Below the pieces are notes generated by a model. That model was not told the origin of the DNA, ran no database searches, and saw only the letters and a list, made by a program, of their open reading frames with translations. A DNA stretch of 21,568 bases from a virus, in the IMG/VR virus record IMGVR_UViG_3300008267_000464, positions 1-21,568 of that record. One strand, written 5' to 3'. Below are positions 13,296-21,384 of this stretch, one piece after another; within the stretch, counting starts at the first letter, position 1; every line of letters begins with the position of its first letter. The position numbers and the translations under genes are program-made.

Positions 13296-15167
13296 ATGGG
13301 GCTAATCACTCTCTTAACTGATCCAGGGAGCTTTGAATTTTATACAACTAAGCAAAAAGGATACGTAAATCCTAATAATCTTAATCCAAGAGAGATTCCT
13401 TTTGGAAAAGATCGAACTAATGGGGGTTCAAGTAAACAACCATATGTTGTAAAAAAACCAACTCCTCTTAATAAAGATAATAAAGATTCATCTTTTTATA
13501 GTGATTTTATTTTAAGAGGTGGTATTTTAGCTCCTATTGCTGCTGGTGAAGATGTTTCTCGTTTAACTCAATATTTTTCTGATTTAGATAACCCAATAGG
13601 GGCTTCTTTTGCTTTAAAACAAAATTCATTATCTAAAATAGGTGTTAAAACTGAAGCAACTAAAGGAGCTGCTTATTTAGGTAGTGCTAGAAATGAAGGA
13701 GTATATAATCCTTTATCTACACTAACTGAAGCGGGTATTGGTTTTTTAGGAGGGCATGTTAATAAACAAGGTCTTGGTATTCCTGGGGCTGGGGTTAATA
13801 TTAAATCTTATCAAGATGTAATATATAATAACCAATTAAACCCTAATACACCCTTTAAAGTAGAAGATAACAGATTAACTTATCTTCAAAAACTCATATT
13901 ATCACCAACCCCCAATACTTCTCAATCTTCATTTAAAGATGTTAATAAATACCGACTTTACCCAGATTTATCAACACTAATTAATTATTCTGGAGGACCA
14001 GATTCAGTATTAGGTATTGGAAATACTAGCATAAATTTTGCTACAACTAATAACGCGAATACTCCCTTAAAAACTATAAAAAATCTTTCTACAAGTGAAA
14101 ATAATAACCCTAGTTTAACATCAATATTTAAAACATGGGGATTAAGTACCCTTCTAACCCCACCCTCAGAAAAAGACAGTGTAAGTTTAATTAGAGAAGA
14201 TTTTAGAAAAATATTAGAACCTACAGGACAATATCAAAATAGATTTTTAAGTACATCTCCTAATTATAAGAAGAAAAATATTGAAAATAATATAGGTTTA
14301 GGTAATCCTGGAAATAAAAATAAAGACAGATCAAATTACAATGCTCCTCAACCAGCTTTAGATAAAGTAAATGCTTCTTACATTTATAAAAGCACTAACT
14401 CAGATTATGGATTACCGGAACATGAAAATTTAAATGATATAATTCCATTTTATATTGGTATTTTAAATAATGAATTACAACCTGGAGGACCATTTAAAAA
14501 ATACATGCATTTTAGGGCATTTATAGACTCATTTTCAGATAACTATAATGCTGATTGGAATGCAATAAATTACATGGGTCGTGCTGAAAAATTTTATAAA
14601 TATAAAGGATTTGATAGAACTATTAATATGTCATTTACTGTTGTTGCTCAATCAAGACCTGAAATTACAGCAATGTATGATAAATTAAATTTCCTTGCTT
14701 CATCCTTAGCCCCAGAATACCTTGATGCAACTCATAATGGATATATGGCTGGAAATATAGCTTACCTTACTTTAGGTGGATATGTTCATGAACAACCAGG
14801 AATTATTACTCAATTAACATATGATGTTCCTGAAGAATCTCCTTGGGAAATTGGAATCGACGTAAACGGAAACCCAGCAGATCCAAAATCAGTACGCCAA
14901 TTACCTCATATTATTAAAGTAACTAGTTTTCAATTTACCCCAATCCATACATTTAGACCAGAAAAACAATCATTCTCAGAAGATCCACCAGGAACAACTA
15001 GTACTAGATTAACCAAACCAGGAAATCAAAGATACATTGATCAACAACGTCCTGAAACTACAGATTATGATGGAGAAGGAAATAATTTAGCTGCTAATAC
15101 GAATGCGGGAAGTAATGATATATCTATAACTACCTTCTCACAAGATAATCAATTAATTGATAGCTAA
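13296..15167 (+). CDS. baseplate / tail-tube-associated structural protein, possibly gp48/gp54-like
   Basis: A 623-residue protein. The first ~370 residues are Asn/Gly/Ser-rich and loosely structured, with no recognised domain. The part from ~380 to 570 looks compact: IIPFYIGILN, FRAFIDSFSDNYNADWNAINYMGRAEKFYKYKGFDRTINMSFTV, TAMYDKLNFLASSLAP and FQFTPIHTFRPEK. A short Tyr-Arg-Gly motif followed by a Phe-x-Arg-x-Ile-x-Phe-x-Val strand is the pattern seen in T4-type tube-initiator and related baseplate proteins. The gene lies after the tape measure, where T4 has 48 and 54, and its stop overlaps the start of the next gene by one base. The family call rests mainly on context and is tentative; a structural baseplate role is more secure. 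Confidence 0.65.
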   Translation: MGLITLLTDPGSFEFYTTKQKGYVNPNNLNPREIPFGKDRTNGGSSKQPYVVKKPTPLNKDNKDSSFYSDFILRGGILAPIAAGEDVSRLTQYFSDLDNPIGASFALKQNSLSKIGVKTEATKGAAYLGSARNEGVYNPLSTLTEAGIGFLGGHVNKQGLGIPGAGVNIKSYQDVIYNNQLNPNTPFKVEDNRLTYLQKLILSPTPNTSQSSFKDVNKYRLYPDLSTLINYSGGPDSVLGIGNTSINFATTNNANTPLKTIKNLSTSENNNPSLTSIFKTWGLSTLLTPPSEKDSVSLIREDFRKILEPTGQYQNRFLSTSPNYKKKNIENNIGLGNPGNKNKDRSNYNAPQPALDKVNASYIYKSTNSDYGLPEHENLNDIIPFYIGILNNELQPGGPFKKYMHFRAFIDSFSDNYNADWNAINYMGRAEKFYKYKGFDRTINMSFTVVAQSRPEITAMYDKLNFLASSLAPEYLDATHNGYMAGNIAYLTLGGYVHEQPGIITQLTYDVPEESPWEIGIDVNGNPADPKSVRQLPHIIKVTSFQFTPIHTFRPEKQSFSEDPPGTTSTRLTKPGNQRYIDQQRPETTDYDGEGNNLAANTNAGSNDISITTFSQDNQLIDS

Positions 15168-15481
15168 TGGCTAGATATAATAACATACCAATATTTAAAA
15201 CTCCTACAGATACTAAAAGAAGATATACTGTAGTAAAATATCCTTCAATTCCCCTTGGAGAAGCTGATTTTTATGTTTATACTAATAAAGGAGATAGATT
15301 TGATATTTTAGCTTTAAATTACTATAGTGATTCTTCATTATGGTGGATTATAAACAGGGCAAATCCTAACCAACCCTTTGATTCTCTTTACCCAACAGTA
15401 GGAGCTCAAATTAGGATTCCAGCTCCTCAACAAGTACCAAATATATTATCTCAATATAATATAATAAACGGAATAGTTTAA
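15167..15481 (+). CDS. LysM-like baseplate wedge protein (gp53-like)
   Basis: A 104-residue protein with the layout of the small gp53/LysM-like baseplate proteins: YPSIPLGEADFYVYTNKGDRFDILALNYYSDSSLWWIINRAN (residues ~25-66), then SLYPTVGAQIRIPAP. The pair GDRFDxLAxxYYxDxxLWWxI and G-x-x-IRIP is characteristic of this class in phages and contractile injection systems, where the LysM-like module binds the tube or hub instead of peptidoglycan. T4 gp53 is about twice as long, so this is a minimal version. ATG overlaps the preceding TAA by one base (TAATG), so the two are translationally coupled. The hub gene follows 3 bases downstream. Confidence 0.8.
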   Translation: MARYNNIPIFKTPTDTKRRYTVVKYPSIPLGEADFYVYTNKGDRFDILALNYYSDSSLWWIINRANPNQPFDSLYPTVGAQIRIPAPQQVPNILSQYNIINGIV

Positions 15482-15484
15482 ATT

Positions 15485-18400
15485 ATGGGTAACGTAATAG
15501 GACAACCTTTAGAGGGGTATGTAGCCCAACAGATCAGACATAGGCAAACTCTTCATGGAAGTGGAGTTAGATTTGATATAAACGAGCGAACTCCGGACCA
15601 AATTAATCTATTAAATTCAAATACTTCATGGATAAAATTAGCGTCCGGTATTTCTATAGATAATGATGAAAGATTAAAAGATTTAGGATTTTCTAATTCT
15701 GAAATTCCTAATCTTAGAGGGAAAGGTTTAGCTGAAAAATATGTTTTATTTTCTGGATTATCTTCATTTAGTAATAATAAATTATCTCAACGACAAGGAT
15801 TTAGAACACCATCTTTTGGAAATGATTCTATATTTAGGGATGTTGAGGATAGTTCTTACATTTATAGTAAAAATCTAAACAATACAACCCAAGAACACTC
15901 TTCAGATTCAGGGTACGCTCCTATGCCTGGTATTATTAGTGCTGAAATAAAAGCATTAAATAGGGGTTCACTAGAAAAGGCATTTGTTAAAATAAAAGCA
16001 CAAAATCGTCAACAATTTGATATTATAGATGCTTTATATATGAGATTAGGTTATACTGTTCTTTTAGAATGGGGTAATAGTCTTTATACAGATGATGGAA
16101 TAAATAAAAAAGTTGTTGCAAATACTGTTATTGAAGATGAATTTTTTAAACATGAAGGTCAAAGATCATATTTAGATTTTTTAGGACTTTCTGAGGGTAC
16201 TACTGTTATTGAAAAATACAGAATTAAATACTCAGGAAACTATGATGGGATGTTAGCTATAATATCTAACTTTAGTTGGACATTTAACCCTGATGGTTCT
16301 TATGATATTGATGTAACTTTAATCAGTTTAGGTGATGTAATTGAATCTCTTAAAACAAATCTTTCTATTAATTCTTCTTATAGAGATTATGTTAAAAAAT
16401 TTAATGCTAGTAATCCAAATAACATAATAGAAAAAGACAAAGATATAAATAGCATTAGTCTTATGCTTTATTTGTTTACTATTACCGATACTTATGAAAA
16501 TATAACTACGACACTAGCTTATAATTTTGGTAAAAAATTAATAGGTAATTTTAAAAGAAAAGGGGGATCTGTTTTAACCCCTGTAAAAAGTGCTTCCTAT
16601 AAATTTTGGTCTACTTCACACCCATCAGCTGAAACTCCTCCAACTGTTACATATAATAATGTAGGTGATCCTGATCAATTAGCTGATAATGAATTAGTTG
16701 CTAGGTTCAATAAAATATACCCAAGTGTAGGACCAAGCCCTACTTTTGATCCTGGAAATGGTTGGGTTATTCTGGGAAAAAGCACAACTAGAAGATTTAT
16801 TAGATATGCTCCTCCTGGTGAATTTTTAGAAATATCTTATAAAAGAACAGCTATAGATTATGATGAACCTATAGATAATCCAAATGCACAAGCTCCATAT
16901 CATGCTGCTTTTGTAATAAATTCTCCAACCCCAAATCATTATTTAAGATTCGATTATCTTTTACAGTTTATTCAAGAAAATATAATTCCTGAGATTGTTG
17001 CTAAAGATAATAATGCTTCTTTATTTAATATAGATTATGATCGTTTTGGAAGCTTCATGTATACTATTCCTAATCAAATTTCTTTAGATCCTAGAGTATG
17101 TTTAATTAGAAATGACCACTTTAAAAAAAATTCAGATCCAACTAAAGGTGAAGCTAAGGTACTTAGTGAAATAAGTCCATTTACTTTTAAAGATAATGGA
17201 AAAAGTAATGTCAATGCTGCCTATCCTTTAAATATTTATCTTAATTTTAGTTTTATTTTAGATTCGTTAAAAAATAACCAAAATGATAGGGGAGATGTAA
17301 ATTTATATGGTTTTATATCTACTATATGTACTGGACTAAATAAAGCCCTAGGAGGAATTAATAATCTTGAACCAGTAATTGATAAGGATACTAATATTTT
17401 AAAAATAATAGATTCTACTCCTATTCCTGGTATAACGGCTGTTGATAATAGTTCTTATGAATTAATGTTATATGGATATGAAGGATCTAATTTTAATACT
17501 AATTATAATTCATTTATAAAATATGAATCTAATTTTATTCGCAATATAGACCTTAAAACAACCATTACTCCCGAGTATGCTACAATGGTTACTGTTGGAG
17601 CTACAGCTAATGGTTATGTTAAAGGAACAGAAGCTACAGCATTTTCAGTTTGGAACAGAGGTTTAAAAGATAGATTTAAAAATGAATTAGTTTCCCCACA
17701 ATTATCAACAACTGCTCCTCCTAATGAAGCTGAAATAAATTATGTAAATGATTTTTTAATTCACCCTACTGCTTGTTATGGATATAATGGAAATCTAATA
17801 ACTGAACCCTCATTCCCAGCACCAGCAAATATAGGAGAAATTAGCCCTGATATAATTGAAAAAAATTTATCTACAGTAACTGAATTCTATAAATACATAA
17901 TGGCAAAAAAATCACAAACAAGCCATCAAGCAGGAACTGTAGGATTTATTCCTTTTAAACTTGGAATAACCATGGATGGAATTTCAGGTATTAAAATTTA
18001 TAATAAATTAAATGTAAACTCTAAATTTTTACCCCTCAGATATGGTAGTACTTTAAATTTTATTATTACTGGGGTAAATCATAGATTGCAAAATAATGAT
18101 TGGGAAACTGAATTAAATACTATTGTAATTCCTAAAACTAGTCAAATAAACGATTTTAATATAGATTATGCCTCAATCCCTACAGGAGGAAATAATAATA
18201 GTAATCCATTTGTAGAAGGAACCACTTATGGAGTAGTAGGATTCTCAGCAGTAAGTCCTGTATTATTTCCTGATGCTAAAGATAAAGATGCAATTGAATA
18301 TCTTAGAGGAGGAACTTTTGGTGGTACCCCAGTAATTCAAGCTAATACTTCTGCTTATGATACTGATAATATTAGAGAAAGAATTTGTATTATTGCACTT

Positions 18401-18886
18401 TCCTATATAGGACAACGCGAATATGATGATAATAAAATTGCAGACCCTGTCTTCTTAAGTAAACTCCAAGGAGTAGGATTCTCAGAAGGCCAGGCGTGGT
18501 GTGGTTATTTCCAAAAATTAGTTTGGAAAGAAGCATATACTACAGGTAATGCTGTACTTACTCAAGCAAATAATACTATTAAATCTCTTTGGAATAGTAA
18601 AGCTAAAAACATCCCATCTTCTGCCCCTGTAAATGAAGAACCATCCAGCAAAACTTATTCTAAGTGGTGGCCTCCATTAAAAGACAAAACAAAAAATGGA
18701 GTCCGGGCTGGAGACTTAATTGTTTATAAATCAGGACATGGAGCAGTAGTTGTCAGAGTAAATAAAGATTCAGCAGGTAACCCAATTTCAGTAAATACTG
18801 TAGAAGGTAATTATAGTACATTTGTTACATATGTCAAAAATGTATCTTTTACAGATGTTAAAGGATTTGCCTCTGTTGTAGAATAA
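15485..18886 (+). CDS. baseplate hub protein with C-terminal CHAP-type cell-wall peptidase
   Basis: An 1133-residue protein. The N-terminal ~850 residues are structural, with a hub-like pattern: PGIISAEIKALNRGSLEKAFVKIKAQNR, IIDALYMRLGYTVLLEWG, MLAIISNFSWTFNPDGSYDIDVTLISLGDVIESL. A Gly/Asn/Ser-rich linker lies around 905-960. From ~964 there is a cysteine-peptidase domain: RICIIALSYIGQREY, AWCGYF with Cys1006, RAGDLIVYKSGHGAVVV with His1085, and NTVEGNY with Glu1107/Asn1109, the order and spacing expected of a CHAP/NlpC-type Cys-His-Asn(or Glu) triad. Such enzymes cut peptidoglycan peptides or amide bonds. T4 uses the separate gp5 lysozyme on a gp27 hub for this; here hub and wall-degrading enzyme are one chain and the enzyme class differs. 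It would open the thin peptidoglycan as the tail tip enters. It follows the gp53-like gene by 3 bases. Confidence 0.75.
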   Translation: MGNVIGQPLEGYVAQQIRHRQTLHGSGVRFDINERTPDQINLLNSNTSWIKLASGISIDNDERLKDLGFSNSEIPNLRGKGLAEKYVLFSGLSSFSNNKLSQRQGFRTPSFGNDSIFRDVEDSSYIYSKNLNNTTQEHSSDSGYAPMPGIISAEIKALNRGSLEKAFVKIKAQNRQQFDIIDALYMRLGYTVLLEWGNSLYTDDGINKKVVANTVIEDEFFKHEGQRSYLDFLGLSEGTTVIEKYRIKYSGNYDGMLAIISNFSWTFNPDGSYDIDVTLISLGDVIESLKTNLSINSSYRDYVKKFNASNPNNIIEKDKDINSISLMLYLFTITDTYENITTTLAYNFGKKLIGNFKRKGGSVLTPVKSASYKFWSTSHPSAETPPTVTYNNVGDPDQLADNELVARFNKIYPSVGPSPTFDPGNGWVILGKSTTRRFIRYAPPGEFLEISYKRTAIDYDEPIDNPNAQAPYHAAFVINSPTPNHYLRFDYLLQFIQENIIPEIVAKDNNASLFNIDYDRFGSFMYTIPNQISLDPRVCLIRNDHFKKNSDPTKGEAKVLSEISPFTFKDNGKSNVNAAYPLNIYLNFSFILDSLKNNQNDRGDVNLYGFISTICTGLNKALGGINNLEPVIDKDTNILKIIDSTPIPGITAVDNSSYELMLYGYEGSNFNTNYNSFIKYESNFIRNIDLKTTITPEYATMVTVGATANGYVKGTEATAFSVWNRGLKDRFKNELVSPQLSTTAPPNEAEINYVNDFLIHPTACYGYNGNLITEPSFPAPANIGEISPDIIEKNLSTVTEFYKYIMAKKSQTSHQAGTVGFIPFKLGITMDGISGIKIYNKLNVNSKFLPLRYGSTLNFIITGVNHRLQNNDWETELNTIVIPKTSQINDFNIDYASIPTGGNNNSNPFVEGTTYGVVGFSAVSPVLFPDAKDKDAIEYLRGGTFGGTPVIQANTSAYDTDNIRERICIIALSYIGQREYDDNKIADPVFLSKLQGVGFSEGQAWCGYFQKLVWKEAYTTGNAVLTQANNTIKSLWNSKAKNIPSSAPVNEEPSSKTYSKWWPPLKDKTKNGVRAGDLIVYKSGHGAVVVRVNKDSAGNPISVNTVEGNYSTFVTYVKNVSFTDVKGFASVVE

Positions 18887-18907
18887 TATAATAAATTAAA
18901 AATATAA

Positions 18908-19585
18908 ATGTATTTTCCTAAATCTCAAGTAAAACCTAATTTATACACTAATGGTGGAGAATATATTCTTTCAACAACAAAAGAAGAATATAAAGGATAT
19001 TACTATAAAATTTCCACAGGGCAATTATATACTGGAAGAAACCCTAAAGAACAATCTTCAATATTATTAGAACCATATGCTCCATTAGATGCCCCTAATC
19101 CAACTCAAAATTTTTTATATAATTTAAATCCTATCTCTCTTCCTATAGCTCCGGTAACTCAACTTTCTCCTACTTCTGGAGAATATGTAACAAATCCTAA
19201 TCTTCCTGTAAATTCTGGTTTATATAGTAAATACCCAAAATTGAATGAATTTGAAAATCGTTTAATTCCTCAATTTAATCCAAATCCCCCAACTCAACAA
19301 GAAAAAACAAATGGCCAATATACAAGATATTTCTGCAAACGAAATAATGAGTTGAAATATATTGAAATTGATCTAAATACGTTTACATTATTATCTACCC
19401 AATCACCTCAAATGGCATGGGATTTATATACCCCTGCTTCTATACTATGGCAGATTCAAGGTGATAAAAATGCGGTATATGCTTCAAATCAATCTTCTGC
19501 TTATGCTATTGAAAAAAAATTACAATGGTATGGGTTTCCTCAATACTTTCAAGGTCAATTTTTAAAATATTACTTGGGTTCCTAA
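18908..19585 (+). CDS. unknown protein at the end of the baseplate operon
   Basis: A 225-residue protein without signal peptide. It begins with a compact, Tyr-rich beta region (YFPKSQVKPNLYTNGGEYILSTTKEEYKGYYYKISTGQLYTGRNPKE), then a Pro/Asn-rich spacer (~75-130), and ends in a Trp/Tyr/Phe-rich part (MAWDLYTPASILWQIQG and QWYGFPQYFQGQFLKYYLGS). The single Cys lies near YTRYFCKRN. It starts 21 bases after the hub gene and ends before the replication genes, so it is probably the last late virion gene. A baseplate or tail-tip attachment role is inferred from position only. No family is recognised. Confidence 0.7.
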   Translation: MYFPKSQVKPNLYTNGGEYILSTTKEEYKGYYYKISTGQLYTGRNPKEQSSILLEPYAPLDAPNPTQNFLYNLNPISLPIAPVTQLSPTSGEYVTNPNLPVNSGLYSKYPKLNEFENRLIPQFNPNPPTQQEKTNGQYTRYFCKRNNELKYIEIDLNTFTLLSTQSPQMAWDLYTPASILWQIQGDKNAVYASNQSSAYAIEKKLQWYGFPQYFQGQFLKYYLGS

Positions 19586-19604
19586 AAATATGTTAGTATC
19601 TTTA
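19574..19604 (+). promoter_or_regulatory. putative Bacteroidota-type promoter for the replication genes
   Basis: TTG (19574-19576), 20 bases, then TATCTTTA (19597-19604), lying across the end of the 225-aa gene. It has the same spacing as 7080-7111 and 21327-21358. The ATG at 19609 is only 4 bases after the second box, so the transcript would be leaderless or nearly so, or the real start is elsewhere. Confidence 0.45.
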
Positions 19605-19608
19605 CAGC

Positions 19609-20859
19609 ATGTACTGGCTGATAGAAGATCCTAAACATATTGAATTACTCGCAAGTTTAAAACATGAAATAGCTTATGTTGAGGTAATACCCAACTCACA
19701 TAATTTACACGCTGTTGAAAACGATGTGTGTGCTCTATATGTTCATCCAGAAAATGATACAAAAGGATATATCATTCCAATAAACCATAGCGAAACAATA
19801 AATGCAACGATAGAGGATTGTTTAAAAGTATTAAACAGTATAAAATACATTTATGTGAGGGATAGAAAAGAGTTTTTACATTATTTTGCTCTTAAGCATT
19901 GCTGCCAACCATCACCCTCCCCACATACGTATATACCTCAATTAACAACAGCTCATACGCAGTTATATAGTAGATACCCGCAAGTACCTAACTTAAACAC
20001 TATTGTACCGATTGTAAAACATTATGAGGTATGTGAGCAAAACTTTGCAAATTACGAGAAAATAAGATTTAATTCGTTTTATAATAAGGCGGCATTGGTG
20101 TTTAATCAACTAGAACGAGCGGGTATAAAAGTGGATCCAATATTATTCGAGGAGTACTTCGATAAACAACCAAACGAATTTATATACACGCAATATAACC
20201 TAAATACATTAACAACACGCCCATCAAATACATTTAATCATATTAATTTTTCAGCCCTAAATAAAGAAAATGGAGAACGAAAATGTTTTATACCGCGTAA
20301 TGATAAGTTTATTGAAATGGATATTTCTGCTTATCACCCTACCCTTTTGGCTCATTTACTTGATTTCAATTTTGATAGCTCTGACATTCATGGGGAGTTT
20401 GCTAGGATGTATAATGTTGATTACGCCAAAGCAAAAGAGATCACGTTTAAGCAAATTTATGGCGGAGTTTGGAAGGAGTATCAAAATTTGGAATTCTTTA
20501 AACGAGTAATAGCATATACGGACGATTTGTGGGATTCATTTAATTATGGGGGACATGTTAAATGCCCAATTTCAGATTATAAGTTTTACAACAACGAACT
20601 GGAGAATATGAATCCACAAAAATTATTGAATTACGTGTTACAAAACTTGGAGACCGCAAATAACGTTAATATATTATATGATATTTTCAAAATATTACGA
20701 GGGAAAAAGACTAAACTCGTGTTATATGTGTATGATTCATTTTTATTTGATTATGATAAAGATGAACCTGACGTAATGCTTCAAGTATTGGGAATATTTA
20801 ATAAGTACAATTTACAAGTTAAAACAAAAGATGGTAAAAATTACCATGAAATTAAATAA
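19609..20859 (+). CDS. compact family A DNA polymerase
   Basis: A 416-residue protein with the three polymerase I motifs in order. Motif A is EMDISAYHPTLLAHLL with catalytic Asp238. Motif B is AKEITFKQIYGG with Lys276, Phe280 and Tyr284, the exact spacing of Lys758, Phe762 and Tyr766 in E. coli Pol I. Motif C is LYVYDSFLF with Asp376; the usual His-Asp-Glu is Tyr-Asp-Ser. The Arg usually four residues before the motif B Lys is Tyr272. The N-terminal ~110 residues (AYVEVIPNSHNLHAVENDV, GYIIPINHSE) look like a relic of the 3'-5' exonuclease domain, but the Asp-x-Glu metal motif is not seen. At 416 residues it is much shorter than Pol I or T7 polymerase; thumb and exonuclease parts must be reduced or absent. 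It probably copies phage DNA or fills gaps. It is the first gene after the structural block and 5 bases before the next. Confidence 0.8.
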   Translation: MYWLIEDPKHIELLASLKHEIAYVEVIPNSHNLHAVENDVCALYVHPENDTKGYIIPINHSETINATIEDCLKVLNSIKYIYVRDRKEFLHYFALKHCCQPSPSPHTYIPQLTTAHTQLYSRYPQVPNLNTIVPIVKHYEVCEQNFANYEKIRFNSFYNKAALVFNQLERAGIKVDPILFEEYFDKQPNEFIYTQYNLNTLTTRPSNTFNHINFSALNKENGERKCFIPRNDKFIEMDISAYHPTLLAHLLDFNFDSSDIHGEFARMYNVDYAKAKEITFKQIYGGVWKEYQNLEFFKRVIAYTDDLWDSFNYGGHVKCPISDYKFYNNELENMNPQKLLNYVLQNLETANNVNILYDIFKILRGKKTKLVLYVYDSFLFDYDKDEPDVMLQVLGIFNKYNLQVKTKDGKNYHEIK

Positions 20860-20864
20860 AAGTT

Positions 20865-21326
20865 ATGTATAATACTTTGGAACAACCTCGTCATATGTAT
20901 AATCAATTCGATTATGATTTTACATTTGATAATTTATTGATGAACAATAGACTGTTTTGTACTTTTACCGCGATTGAGGATTTAGAGACGTTGGTTGATG
21001 AACTATCAAGACGCTATTCCATCATGTATAATAAAATGTTTGTATTACATGTTAAAAGTAATAACGAATATGTTATTACATATAACGTTGATCAAGGTAA
21101 TGTTAACGATATCCCCGATAATACTATTCTAGTACATAGAAAAAAAGAATCAAACACATTATATACCATTAATGCTCTAAATGAGTTAATTAAAAAATTA
21201 AATGGTGGTGTAGTTGATACAAACTTTACAGTAAACTGGCAACACTACAGAAATTGTATCTTGTTAACTCAGCACAATGAAATTAAACAATTGAATACAA
21301 AGATTTTCAAGATAGTTGAAATATAG
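20865..21326 (+). CDS. unknown protein in the replication cluster
   Basis: A 153-residue protein, charged and mostly alpha/beta, with no signal peptide or membrane segment. Recognisable blocks are FCTFTAIEDLETLVDELSRRYSIMYNKMFVLHVKSN, YVITYNVDQGN and NTILVHRKKESNTLYTINALNELIKKLNGGV, then NWQHYRNCILL. It starts 5 bases after the polymerase gene and is presumably co-transcribed with it. The gp32-like gene follows after a promoter. Its place between a polymerase and a single-stranded DNA-binding protein suggests replication or recombination, but this is position only. Confidence 0.7.
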   Translation: MYNTLEQPRHMYNQFDYDFTFDNLLMNNRLFCTFTAIEDLETLVDELSRRYSIMYNKMFVLHVKSNNEYVITYNVDQGNVNDIPDNTILVHRKKESNTLYTINALNELIKKLNGGVVDTNFTVNWQHYRNCILLTQHNEIKQLNTKIFKIVEI

Positions 21327-21358
21327 TTTGGCTTACTGAATAAAGGTTATTATATTTA
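21327..21358 (+). promoter_or_regulatory. putative Bacteroidota-type promoter for the gp32-like gene
   Basis: TTTG (21327-21330), 20 bases, then TATATTTA (21351-21358). Both boxes and the gap are the same as at 7080-7111. The ATG follows after 26 bases. Confidence 0.6.
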
Positions 21359-21384
21359 AGTTGTAAACAATAAATTAGTTATAT

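Noticed and set aside
18887-18907. Late-promoter motif before the 225-aa gene.
   Set aside because: The AT-rich gap has TATAATAAAT but not the ATATTTATA core, so the gene is more likely transcribed with the hub gene.
20270-20509. A 79-codon + strand frame with a hydrophobic stretch resembling a small membrane protein.
   Set aside because: It lies wholly inside the polymerase gene, across motifs A and B, which are well conserved in the other frame. Hydrophobic shadows are common in AT-rich coding sequence.
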